From Anthopleura xanthogrammica (lineage: Eukaryota > Cnidaria > Anthozoa > Actiniaria > Actiniidae), in the NCBI GenBank assembly GCA_964019055.1, contig OZ025209.1, positions 8,671,071-8,735,070 of the forward strand: a stretch of DNA of 64,000 bases. The letters are read 5' to 3'. The stretch's first letter is position 1. Each line of letters begins with the position of its first letter. The notes under the pieces are model-generated. The model searched no databases. It saw only the letters and a list, made by a program, of their open reading frames with translations, and was not told the DNA's origin. Shown in pieces: positions 1-11,700 of this stretch. The position numbers and the translations under genes were made by a program.

Positions 1-332
1 ACACACAGTCACTCGATTTCTGGCTGGTGATGTTCATTCATGATCAAGAAGTCGCGAAACAAAATGGTGAGCTTTATCCGCTGAAAAGCTTGTATCTCAT
101 AATTTGATTTAAACTTTTATTTTTCACACGATATTTTATCGTGAATACCCATTTCATGTTTTGACGATATTTTGTCGTTTTTTGTTTTTTTTTCAAATAG
201 TAGTTCTACATTATTGGAATTTTTCTAATACAGGAACAATGGTAATTAGAATATGAACGCTGTTATCAATCAGCCAATCTATTAAACTATATTTTTAATG
301 TTTCTAGTTGAAAAAAACGCTAGTTCTAAGTA
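1..332 (+). repeat. Direct repeat, copy 1 (truncated by window edge)
   Basis: This block returns nearly unchanged at 1458-1785, and its last 100 bases return a third time at 2118-2216. It contains paired cacgatattttatcgtg-type motifs and ends in ctagttgaaaaaaacgc. Together with the inverted arms at 341-840 and 2217-2716 it forms a compound repeat. No coding potential is visible. Confidence 0.8.
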
Positions 333-340
333 AATTTAGA

Positions 341-840
341 TTAAAAGTTGTACACATTTGTTTGATATTAGTAAATCTATATCCTCCGCTATGGATTGTC
401 TTTAATTGTCTTTATTTTATTTTATTCTATTTTTTATGTATAGAGGTTCATAAGAGAGGGCCGTTTTGAGCTGATTTCGGGAGAGTGCAGGTTTGATTAA
501 TAATTCATATACGTGCTGATACAATGCATTTGTCTTTGATGAATTGTTGTAGATATTGAACTATTTAATAAACATGAGTGTTTTAACTGCAATGAAACTG
601 CAGTTAAAACACTCATGTTTATTAAACAGTTTTATAACTACAACGGTTCATCAAGCACAAATGCATTGTATCAACACGGATATGAATTATTAATCAGCCC
701 CGCACTCCCCTGGGATATTCAAAACCGCCCCCGACTTTTAGTTTGATGGACCTTTATCCTAGTATAAAATATACGTCACGTGTTTAGTTTGGGCGACACG
801 ATTGGTTCTTAGCCCCATTGAATATTAATGAATTTTAGAA
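341..840 (+). repeat. Left arm of 500-base inverted repeat
   Basis: The reverse complement of this arm is found at 2217-2716, also 500 bases, with only scattered differences. The arm is itself a foldback: about 545-660 pairs around a centre near 596, with copies of gagtgttttaactgca and its complement. This nested palindrome is typical of foldback or MITE-like elements. No transposase reading frame is present. Confidence 0.85.
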
Positions 841-864
841 GTGATATTTAAAAGACGAGCTTGA

Positions 865-928
865 GTGTTTTATCGTGAGATATAAACACGAGGCCGAAGG
901 CCGAGTGTTTATATCCACGATAAAACAC
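865..928. repeat. Perfect-stem palindrome
   Basis: The arm gtgttttatcgtg (865-877) pairs with its complement at 916-928, and the middle contains the self-complementary gaggccgaaggccg. It is probably the core of a short MITE. Confidence 0.6.
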
Positions 929-1457
929 GAATGCGAGTTTTTTACATGACTTCTAAAACCCATGAAGAGTCAAAAACATTTTTTTGAGCATTCGTATTCA
1001 AGACTATAATAAAAAAATGTATTTTGCAGTATAATCTGGTGCCACATTATAGGTTTTGAATATCGTGTGTTTCATGAATAAAATTACAATATGATGTCTG
1101 TAAGGAATAGAAATCTCAGGAGGCTCAGTTAACATTTGTGTTACTTATTATATAGGGCATAACGCTTTCTTTGTTAAACATCAATGCTTTGTTATTTAGA
1201 TTTGCTTTGTTTTTTCATGTTCTGTTTTTTCGTGTGTCATAATGACAATGCAGCGCTTTCGGAAGGTACAGACCTCTGAAAGAGAAAGCTTTAGTAGATT
1301 CGGTACCTTCGAGTACCACTAATATTCTTCAAAGTGGGCTCATAACATTTTTGAGGATTGGAAGAGATTTAGAGTCAAACGAGATCATGCAAGATCCTTC
1401 AAAAGAGATTATTCCATGGCAGCGGTTGAAGATATCTTTCAGTTATACAAAATCTTA

Positions 1458-1785
1458 ACACACAGTCACTCGATTTCTGGCTGGTGATGTTCATTCATGA
1501 TCAAGAAGTCGCGAAACAAAATGGTGAGCTTGATCCGCTGAAAAGCTTACATCTCATAGTTTGATTTAAACTTTTATTTTTCACACGATATTTTATCGTG
1601 AATACCCATTTTATGTTTTGACGATATTTTGTCGTTTTTTTTTCGAATAGTAGTTCTACATTATTGGAATTTTTCTAATACAGGAACAATGGTAATTAGA
1701 ATATGAACGCTGTTATCAATCAGCCAATCTATTAAACTATATTTTCAATGTTTCTAGTTGAAAAAAACGCTAGTTATAAGTGTGT
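1458..1785 (+). repeat. Direct repeat, copy 2
   Basis: This is a near-identical copy of bases 1-332, in the same orientation. It runs at its 3' end into a TGCT/TGCG microsatellite. It lies between the two arms of the 500-base inverted repeat. Confidence 0.8.
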
Positions 1786-1844
1786 GCGTGCGTGCTTGCT
1801 TGCGTGCTTGCTTTATTGCTTGCGTGCGTGCGTGCGTGCGTGTG

Positions 1845-1883
<39 letters not shown>

Positions 1884-1900
1884 TTGCTTGCTTGCTTGCT
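1783..1900 (+). repeat. (TGCT/TGCG)n microsatellite
   Basis: An interrupted tetranucleotide repeat of tgct, tgcg and tgtt units. Apparent cysteine/leucine/alanine-rich reading frames over it are products of the repeat and not genes. Confidence 0.9.
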
Positions 1901-2117
1901 ATTTTTAATGCTGCACATGCGTTTGTGGGGTTACTTTTTGTTGATAATGTCTCAAAGAAAAGCTTACCTTCTGGACATGCCACGCACAGCCCTTCCATTT
2001 TAAATGTCCCGTGTGGACACGGGTAACACAACGAGTAATACGATGAATAGTGGTACACAAGATATCCTCTTACAGAGAAAAATTTGTGCACAGATTCACA
2101 ATTGAAACTAAATTGCT

Positions 2118-2216
2118 GCGAATTAGAATATGAACGCTGTTATCAATCAGCCAATCTATTAAACTATATTTTCAATGTTTCTAGTTGAAAAAAACGCTAG
2201 TTATAAGTAAATTTAG
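2118..2216 (+). repeat. Direct repeat, partial copy 3
   Basis: Only the last ~100 bases of the 1-332 / 1458-1785 unit are present, ending directly at the right inverted-repeat arm. Confidence 0.75.
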
Positions 2217-2716
2217 TTCTAAAACTCATTAATATTCAATGAGCTAAGAGCCAATCGTGTCGCCCAAACTAAACACGTGACGTATATTTTATACTAGGAT
2301 AAAGGTCCATCAAACTAAAAGTCGGGGGCGGTTTTGAATATCCCAGGGGAGTGCGGGGCTGATTAATAATTCATATCCGTGTTGATACAATGCATTTGTG
2401 CTTGATGAACCGTTGTAGTTATAAAACTGTTTAATAAACATGAGTGTTTTAACTGCAGTTTCATTGCAGTTAAAACACTCATGTTTATTAAATAGTTCAA
2501 TATCTACAACAATTCATCAAAGACAAATGCATTGTATCAGCACGTATATGAATTATTAATCAAACCTGCACTCTCCCGAAATCAGCTCAAAACGGCCCTC
2601 TCTTATGAACCTCTATACATAAAAAATAGAATAAAATAAAATAAAGACAATTAAAGACAATCCATAGCGGAGGATATAGATTTACTAATATCAAACAAAT
2701 GTGTACAACTTTTTAT
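2217..2716 (-). repeat. Right arm of 500-base inverted repeat
   Basis: This is the reverse complement of 341-840. The two arms enclose about 1.4 kb holding the second direct-repeat copy and a microsatellite, so the locus could extrude a very long stem. Confidence 0.85.
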
Positions 2717-3616
2717 GGTAGAGGTAGAAGTAGTGAAAGCATGTAAAGATTTTTTGGAAAAAACATAAATTTCGCGTCTTTTTGAGTGTTTAACAGCCTC
2801 AGTCATGTTTTATCAGAGAACGGAACATAGCCAATCTTGATCTTTTTGCTTTATCTAATAGATTTTGTCGAAAAAGTGAGAAAAATCGACGAAGAGTATT
2901 TTGTTTTTGAGCGCACGCGCACACGTACACGCCATCAAAAAGTTAAAAACCAAACGACTTTGGATGCTAAAAATAGCCCAACCGCGAATTCACATGGTGC
3001 GCGCGTTATTAAAAAGTAACCCTCTCTTATTTATGCTCTCTTGGTAAAATTAAATCGATGACGTTTGATACTGTACTGGGGAACATCAACCTGAGGCAAA
3101 GCAATATCAGTTGACAGTAGCGAATGCGTTATTAGATACTTTTAGATTTGCAACATCTACGACGGCGACGTCAACCGGAAGTGTAAAACAAATTCTCTTT
3201 GGGGATCTGTTCATTAGGGATTTCATTGTATTTGGTAAAGCCCGTGCGAAATTTGAGGTAGCGTGTATAGGGGTCCTAAACATATCCTGATACTTTAATT
3301 CAGTGGATTAATTCATTCTTATTATTATTACTTGATATGATTGCCTAGAAAATTGCATTTCTCTCTTGTGATTGGTTCAAATAAGATGATGTGCAAAATG
3401 ATGCAATAACAAGCAAGCTCAAAATGGGCCTCCAAGGGAGGAAGTCAGATTGCAGGATTTGCTGGTGATTTCAAAATGGATATAATAAAGTTTGTTACTA
3501 CTTCCATTCCATTGTTATATGATTGTTAAAAATGCTGAAAATCACAATAGAAATCATGTTTCGTGAATGACTCTATATCACTGATAAAACACTCAAGCCC
3601 GTTTTATAAACAATAC
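2717..3616. other. Intergenic, no gene seen
   Basis: I see only short unsupported reading frames and AT-rich sequence between the inverted repeat and the first 7-base-TSD transposon. Confidence 0.5.
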
Positions 3617-4528
3617 CAAGAGACCATGAGGAACAGAGAGGGACTCTTCCAGTATAACCTTTGGGAAATCGGTATTCCTCGAAAGTTATTTTTAGATTTT
3701 GCGCCAGCATGCCCTTGCGCTTCCGGTTACTAGTCGCGAGGATCCTTGAAGCAATATGGCGGCCGGTGGTGAAGTGAAAACTATTTTGATGACTGAAAAT
3801 CATTTTAAAAACATATGAAAATGCTATTTTTATAGATAGTCTAAGGAAAGGGGCCACTGTAGATAAAATATCAAGTTTTATCCATGAATTTGATTCCGAG
3901 TCCGCTGACTCAATTTTGAAGTGCGAAATAATACTTCCAGTACTATTAGTGACAACTAAATTGAAAACTGAGGAAGGAAATACTTCATGGGGAAAAGGAA
4001 AATGGCAAAACTATAAAGACTCAAAGTATAAAGAGCCAGTCTCCCAATTTTAGATAAAAATCTAACTGCTAGTCCAAAATACACAGCGACTAGATTCACT
4101 GATTACACAGCCTACTAAGAGTAACTCAAAAAGGATAAAGATATATTTTCTTGATTTCTTAAAGAAACAAAAAATCGCCGGCTTCGGATAAGCAGGAACC
4201 ATTGCCAACTCGTAATTTTCAAATACTTTTCTTACTCTCCCAGACATAAAATATGATCTATTTAACATTTCGAAAAAAGAGTAAAGTGTCTTGTATCGTT
4301 AGGAAACATTCAACCGGGGAAAAAAGGTTTCGATTCGGTTTATATAGTGCGATCATTAAAAGCTTTATTCTCTGTATTCTCTTTCGCTTTAGATCTCTTT
4401 ACAAAAGTCTTAAACCGGAACCGGAAGCGCAAGGGTATGCTGACGCAAGATCTAAAAATAACTTTCGAGGAATACCGATATCCCTAACCCTAATGCGAGA
4501 GTCCCTCTCTGTCCTTCATAGTCTCTTG
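3617..4528 (+). mobile_element. Non-autonomous DNA transposon, 110-base TIRs, copy 1
   Basis: The element begins caagagaccatg and ends in the complementary agtctcttg. Its terminal inverted repeats are about 110 bases (3617-3728 and 4419-4528). The flanks acaatac (3610-3616) and ataatac (4529-4535) match at 6 of 7 positions, which suggests a 7-base target-site duplication. No transposase is encoded; the reading frames inside read through the TIRs. A second copy lies at 6122-7793 in the opposite orientation. I do not assign a superfamily: a 7-base duplication is compatible with several. Confidence 0.8.
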
Positions 4529-5036
4529 ATAATACTTATTACTGGGTTACTTGTGGTATCACAGTCATAAAATGCCTTTGGTTTTTTTTTTTAGTACCCA
4601 GGGGTCTTCAGAACTTTACCCAAGAAGCCTTAGCGGGCATCTGATACAGGGTTCCTGTCTATAGTCCGATCAATTAGCATGTGCCAACTGTCAATCAATC
4701 TCACTACGTTGCTAAGTGATTAAGAGAGGGTGGAGCTAGCTTATCACGTAGCATAAGTTAATATCTACGCATGCTCTATTTCGTTGACTTCTGTAATTAA
4801 AGAGTGAGCCGAGTCAGAATTTTTAATTTATTTGTAAACAAGCATAATTCTAATCAAACCAGGAATTCTGAAGAATTTTCATTGCTCACGGCAAATGGCT
4901 AACTTTGATTAACTACTCGTGCTTTGACTCAGCTATCTAAAGCAGTATTATCTGTAGTATCAGTACAAAAGGAAAAAGCTAGCCATGGCCAATATTTAAT
5001 TCTTGTGTTAAAGAATTTCTACGCACTCCAAGCTAA

Positions 5037-5680
5037 TGCATGAGTCAATGTAAACCCCAACCTTCCCCCCACCCCGGGACAAGGTGGGGATTACTAGGGG
5101 AAATGTAGGGGATTTGAGGCCATATTCATCCCCAGGGGTTCGGGGCTGGATAGCTTTGGTATCTTGTCCGTCCCCAGGGTAGGTGCCAAAGGTGGGGATT
5201 CGTTATGAGCCTGCAGATGTTAAGCCAGCGGTAGTTCATCTCAGTGATGGAAAAACATGGCGTCAGCTGAAAAGGTGAGTTCTTTGTGATGCAAATGAAA
5301 ATCCTTTGTCTTTTCATTGAATTGTTGACCATCCAAGCTTGAAACGATTAAATAAATACTTTTTAAGAGCTCATGTTTGCTTTTCTTTCAGAATGAGGAA
5401 TAACAAAGTCTCATGCTTGATGGACCCTGGAAAAACAGTTTTTTTCCATTTGTGCGTGCATTTTTTCATCTATTAAAAGTTTGTATGCTTTCGTTTTTGA
5501 AGTTCTGTCTGCTCTCATTACTTTATATTGATTTTTTGTCCCCAGGTGGTGGGGGTTTTGAAGCTAAAAACAAGCCCCAGGGTCAGGGAATTTTTCCTCA
5601 TTTGATAGCATGCTTTTTACAAATCTCCACCTTGTCCCGGGGTGGGGGGGGGGGGGGTCGGGTTTACATTGACTCATGCA
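5037..5680. mobile_element. MITE with TAA target duplication
   Basis: The ends are inverted repeats beginning tgcatgagtcaatgtaaaccc and continuing into a C-rich or G-rich stretch with ccaccttgtcccgg at the inner border. Direct TAA triplets flank the element (5034-5036 and 5681-5683). A 3-base TWA duplication is typical of PIF/Harbinger-type MITEs, although the terminal bases are not the usual GGG. It sits between the two opposite copies of the 7-base-TSD transposon. No complete protein is encoded. Confidence 0.6.
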
Positions 5681-6121
5681 TAATTCATACCGATGGGACA
5701 TCCTGACCTTATTCGAGTTTTACCGACACGATTTTCGGATGCTTTATTTAATGGTTTGACTCAACAACACTACTACAAATAAACATGAGGTACAAAGAAG
5801 TTTTTTCGGACTTTCATTTTGATATTAAGAACTGAAGAGAAATAAGAAATATTGTTAAATGCATTTTGACCCTCAGATCGATCTCTTATAAAGTCATTCA
5901 ACTCACGGCTCACTCGTTAAACATTTACGAACTGTTGATTGATTTAAAAACATATACGAACATAGAAAATTATGGAATGCAAAGCAATTCTGAGTGTAGT
6001 TTTGAGCAATTATTTGCTCGTCTTACCGTTCTTAACGAAGGATTCATGTAGTAAACAAATAATGCTGACCTCGAGCAAACGTGTCTCTGTCAGCTCGCTT
6101 TGCCGACTTTCTGTCTGCGAC

Positions 6122-7793
6122 CAAGAGACCATGAAGGACAGAGAGGGACTCTCGCATTAGGGTAGGGGATATCGGTATTCCTTGAAAGTTATTTTTAGAT
6201 CTTGCGTCGGCATGCCCTTGCGCTTCCGGTTCCGGTTTAAGACTTTTGTAAAGAGATCTAAAGCGAAAGAGAATACAGAAAATAAAGCTTTTAATGACCG
6301 CACTCGGCTATATAAACCGAATCGAAACCCTTTTTTCCAGTTTGAATGTTTCCTAACGATACAAGACACTTTACTCTTTTTTCGAAATGTTAAATAAATC
6401 ATATTTTATGTCTGGGAGAGTAAGAAAAGTATTTGAAAATCACGAGTTGCCGGCAATAGTTCCTGCTTATCCCAAGCCGGCGATTTTTTGCTTCTTTAAG
6501 AAATCAAGAAAATCTATCTTTATTTATTTTTAGACATACTAAAACACAAGTTCTTTGTATTTGAGATTATGTAAAGATCAAGTTTTGAATTTTCCCAAGT
6601 GTTTCAATGTTTAAGCCAATCAAATTTTGTGAAAGATTTCGGCTGAAATCACCAAACGTTTCCACGAAAACGATAAAAAAGACAAGAAAGCACCTGATTT
6701 ACTCTGAGTAAAGAAGAAATTCCTTTCTTTTTAAGTCATGGACTACAGGCCCAAGGGAATTAAAACATTTTTCAATCACTCTTAGAGGTACACATCGACT
6801 GATTTACAGAAAAATTCAACGATTTGACAAGAGTTTGAATTTGACATGAATGAAAACGACAAGCGGCTCCTACAAGTTAAATGAAAACAGCAAAACAAAA
6901 TGCTTTTCATCAGGAGGGTTTTGACTGAAAACACAAGCTTGGACTCTGCATCTGGAAGTTTTTGTTTCTACTACCAGTACAAGAAACGCTAAGCCAATTA
7001 GATCAGTTCAAACCTCAGTACAAAAATCTCTGTTTTCAACTGAGTTGTCATCGTCTTGTCATCTCACAAGTTGCTCTAAAATACAACAGCTAAAGTAAAA
7101 TTTTGTTGGTTGCTGGCTTAATCAGTTATGGAAGTCTTTCAAAACTGGAAAAGATATTTGAAAACGTCATCTTACAGGTAAAATATGCTATATTTTTCAT
7201 ACAAAAAAGGTTTTTATTCCTTTTTGAGTTACTCTTAGTAGGCTGTGTAATCAGTGAATCTAGTCGCTGTGTATTTTTGGACTAGCAGTTAGATTTTCAT
7301 CTAAATTTGGGCGACAGGCTCTTTATACTTTGAGTATTAATAGTTTTCCCCTTTTTCTTTTCCCCATGCATGAAGTATTTCCTTCCTCAGTTTTCAATTT
7401 AGTTGTCACTAATAGCACTGGAAGTATTATTTCGCACTTCAAAATCAAGTTAGTGTATAAGTCGCAGCATTCAGCGGACTCGCAATCAATTCATGGATAA
7501 AACTTGACATTTTATCATCGCCAGTTGATTGTAATTTATCTACAGAGACCCCTTTCCTTAGACTATCTATAAAAATAGCATTTTCATATGTTTTTGAAAT
7601 GAATTTCAGTCATAAAAATAGTTTTAACTTCACCACCGGCCGCCATATTGCTTCAAGGATCCTCGTGACTAGTAACAGGAAGCGCAAGGGCATGCTGACA
7701 CAAAATCTAAAAATAACTTTCGAGGAATACCGATATCCCAAAGCTTATACTGGAAGAGTCCCTCTCTGTCCCTCATGGTCTCTTGGTCTCTTG
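6122..7793 (-). mobile_element. Non-autonomous DNA transposon, 110-base TIRs, copy 2
   Basis: This is the same family as 3617-4528 in inverse orientation. Exact 7-base repeats ctgcgac flank it (6115-6121 and 7794-7800). The right end carries a doubled terminal motif (gtctcttg twice). Compared with copy 1 it has about 690 extra bases at roughly 6524-7217. These are either a nested insertion or sequence that copy 1 has lost. No transposase is seen. Confidence 0.8.
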
Positions 7794-8180
7794 CTGCGAC
7801 TTAATTACGTATGATAAAACTCGGACTGGAATCGGAAGGATATGGAAGTTGGACTTCACCAAAATGGGTATTTTCGATGATTTAGTTTTTGATTGAACTT
7901 TTTTTTTCCAAAATGGCTTTCACTGTACATTTATAGTAGGCAGTCTCTCACTGTCTTTTGAAAAACGACGAAAAAAGAAAACGAGGGCCTCGACAGTACG
8001 ATACATCAGAAATATTAAAAACCAAATTACTGTCAGCTTATTTTATAATTGATCACTCTTTTTCCACAAAGGGTGGGTCAAGGGCACCCTAGGACCCCCC
8101 CCCCCCCCTCCCCCTGCCCCTGGTCCCACCCGGTCCAGGTATCCCAGTGCACGCTGCAACCAGCGTTTAGTTAAGTATAG

Positions 8181-8561
8181 ACCACAGGGAGCCCAATTTA
8201 GATAAAAGTAAAAGGTGAAAATAAAATCGGGAAAAAAATCGCGCTTAACAAAAAAAAACAAAAACATTCCAGGTCAAGATAATGTCTTCTTTAATGCGAA
8301 CGAGCAAAAAAAATCAGTAAAAAATATAAGTATATTGACCCAAATCCACACATAGGATACCATAGGGGACTTATATAGGAAAGCAAAGGCGTGCGCGAAA
8401 AAAAAGTTCTAGTGCATTTTTTAATGTTTTTTTTTTTTTTGCTTGTTAGTATTTTAGAGAACATTATCTTGACCTGGAATAAAAGATTATAATTAAACGC
8501 GATTTTTTTTCCGATTTTATTTTCACCTTTTACTTTTATCTAAATTGGGCTCCCTGTGGTA
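8181..8561. repeat. Foldback element
   Basis: The arm 8181-8285 (accacagggagccc... to ggtcaagataatg) pairs with 8455-8561. The centre holds A-rich and T-rich tracts. It lies just beyond the proposed 3' end of the large minus-strand gene. On that strand its arm offers an AATAAA-like motif near 8510 that could serve polyadenylation (inference). Confidence 0.75.
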
Positions 8562-8629
8562 TAGACTATTTGCACTAAATGCTTACCTGTGGGTCAAAAC
8601 AATGAAATATATTAACAACGTAAAACGTT

Positions 8630-8762
8630 TCAGGCATTCTTGGCACAAATTACGTACATTTGAATATGAGTATCATAAACGTGAAGATTTGTTGCTGATG
8701 AAAAGTCACCGTATAAGAACATGAATGGTACAATGTAATGCAAGGCTGTGTCCACCAAGTTC
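8630..8762 (-). CDS. Proposed terminal exon
   Basis: The acceptor is tatcttttgcag and the frame continues in phase 2 for 43 residues ([15 protein letters not shown]... to CAKNA) before a stop. All three frames stop within the exon, so it is terminal if used. It lacks the Cys cap (LRRCT) normally found after LRRs and has no clear transmembrane helix. A GTAAGC at 8581-8586 could be a 3'-UTR donor. Confidence 0.45.
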
Positions 8763-11700
8763 CTGCAAAAGATAATGGAAATGTCAGTGGTACTTTTTTT
8801 TTAAATTCTATATATAATATATATAGAATTGTGCTGTTTTTGCTCGCATAGTATTTGTCATAGTATAAACGATTCCTCTACCCACTGATACTACCGCTGA
8901 CCCTATCACTTTTGCATTGTCCGAACTGTCCGAACTGTCCGATTTGTCCGAACTGTACGTCATGTTTTATGCATATAGTTTCTTACAGGATTTTAAGGTA
9001 TGAACTTGTTCGAAATGCTGCAGGCTCGATGATTTCCAGTGGGTTGGAGAAGAGGAATCTTAAATCAAGAAAACACTAGTTATGTTGTTACTTATACTTC
9101 TTCACTTCGCTTGTACATGAGTAAAGTTATTGACTTTCGTCCATCGTGTGAAAAACATATTTGAAACTATAAACACGTGCACTGAAGTACAGGCACATCC
9201 CATCAAGTCAGCAAAAATAGAGGCTATGACGTCACAACCCAATAATACGGTTTAGGGATTAAGACAAAAATTTGACGTCATCGCATCTTTATTAATGTTT
9301 CACCAACGTATCTGGCAAACAAAGAACTCAATGCATGAAATGGCAATGAAGTATGTTATGGAAGGAAACTACGTCTTACAGTGACTGTAGCGATTTTAGA
9401 TTATGAAACGTTAACGTCCTGATTTTTCTTATGAGATTTTTTTGAAGAAGTCTGAAAGAACAAGAGAAAAAATAGATAGTGGGAACAAGGGCTATTTAAC
9501 AATTAGTCCTCGAGTCCGAATGGTCTACGAGTCAATAGCCCATGAGGCCGAATTAAAGCCGAATGGGCTATTGACTCGTAGGCCATGAGGGCGAGAGGTC
9601 TAATTGTTTTAGTAAAAACTTACTAATCGGTCCAATAAAAGGATACAAAAAGTTTTGGATTTTTCTTTAAATATATTTTTTTTGGTTTTCAAAACCGGCG
9701 CTTTTCGCTACTAGAGGTCTATCACTAATAGACCCCTAGTAGCTCAGGCAATCACAAACGCTTGAACTGGCTTAATCCAAATTCTAACCAGGCAGGACGA
9801 TAGAGGTATAACCTCTCAAAGGTCAGCTAAGATGTCTTTACTTTATTTCATATTTTGACGATTTTATTGAGGTTTTTAAGGATCCCCATACATTTTCTTA
9901 TAATATTACACCAAAGAAACCCAGCTTGGGCTACCTGTGGTTATGGTCGTATGGTCGTAAGTTCTCAGATTACTTAGTCGACTCACTTTGAAACCAAATA
10001 AATCGCTCCAGCACTATTCTACGATTTTGTTTTTCTACTAGAACTTGTTTCCCGATAAATTTCCTATAATTCTGAAAAGTTTTGGTATCTTTTTCCTGAT
10101 TAAGGTGACTGACTACTTTTGAAAGTTTAATTTGAGCCCACGATGTGCGCGTGAACAAAAATCGCTCAAAACTGCATAACAACCTTCAAAATTTTATTGA
10201 GGAACCATGCAGGTTTCGAACTTCAACAGGGCAAAAACCCCGAATTTTGCAATGGACTTTCCGCCATTTTTCTTTCAAAAACTTGTCAAGATGTTTATAT
10301 TCAAAATTCATTCTCTCGAAAACGAGCTCGGGACATCCCATTTTTCTTTTCATTTTTGGAATCAGCGTTAAATTCTGTGTAAAATATCTTTCTAAGAACA
10401 TTTTGTAATTATTCCTTGCTAAAGTAGTCAATCACCTTAATTTGGTCTAAAACTTGCTGATTTGTAATCTCTCGACGTCGCGTAACAAACTAGGCACAGG
10501 ACAGATATCAACACAGCTGATGTAACGACAAAACAATTTTCAGATTTGAAAATACTCGATCCAATCTGCTCTTCTGCCATGGACACTCAATGTCTTGGAA
10601 CATTGTGATGCACCCGAGTGGTTTGCACGTCTTTTGAATCGCTCAAGTTTATCTCGTTTATTTCTTAGAATTTTTTCGTTTTACTTGTTTTTTTACTTGG
10701 CAATTGAAAGATTATTATGTTCTTCACTGGGCTTATGGATTCTTGGAGTCACTTTGCGCGTTTTAACAATACTTCTGACCTGGAACTTACATCAGTACTA
10801 GAACACTGGTCCACCTATTGTTATTCTTCCTCGTACATGAAAGCAATGAATCAGTTTATTTGCCAGCATAAGCTGCTTCCAAGACTTTCATCTCAGGTCT
10901 ACACATCTATAAAGAACCTCAGTATTCAACGAATTCGACGTGGTTCAAGAAAAAAGCTGATTTCTTCAAAGATTCCTACACGTATTTTCAACGATAAATC
11001 TAATTATTATTCAAGGACTGACTCGAACTTTGGTTTTGCTAATTTAAATAACTTGATTTGTGTGTCTTGTCATGATGATAAACATGAGATTGCAGTGATG
11101 TTTACTAGTCACCACCAAAACTCTCGGGAGACTACACCTGTTGTTAATGCAAATAACTTCTCTATGCCTGCCCGTTCCACTTCTGCTCTGGAATTCAAGC
11201 ATAACTCTTTTGAACTTTGTTTGCTTAACTCAAGATCTGTCAGAAACAAAACGTTGCTGATAAATGATTTTATCAACGATCATAACATCGACATCATGGC
11301 AATAACTGAAACGTGGCTCAACTCTGCTGGAGATGAAGCTAGTATTGCCAAACTTTGCCCTGAAGGATTCCAGTTTATACACTCTCCAGATATAACAACA
11401 TGCGTGGCGGAGGTGTTGGCCTTCTTCATAAGGATAGTCTTCAAATTAAAAAGAAACATTGTCACTCTTTTTCATCATTTGAATACCTTGACATTTTATT
11501 ATCGAACTTAACTAATGTGAGGATTTTTGTCATCTATCGTCCACCTCCTTCACAAGCTAATGGCTTGACAGTTTCTGTATTTTTTACAGAATTTTCCGAC
11601 TTTCTGGAGCAAGTTGTTATTTTACCTGAAACCATCCTCCTTCTTGGAGATTTCAACTTCCATGTTAATGATGCCAATGATCAATGAGGTTTCTTGATCT

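Noticed and set aside
1748..2091. Cysteine-rich reading frames resembling small toxins or secreted peptides
   Set aside because: They are translations of a TGCT/TGCG repeat in three frames on both strands.
3573..4570. Several 70-105 codon frames in the 3.6-7.8 kb region that have similar partners
   Set aside because: Their similarity arises because they read through TIRs of two copies of one non-coding transposon.
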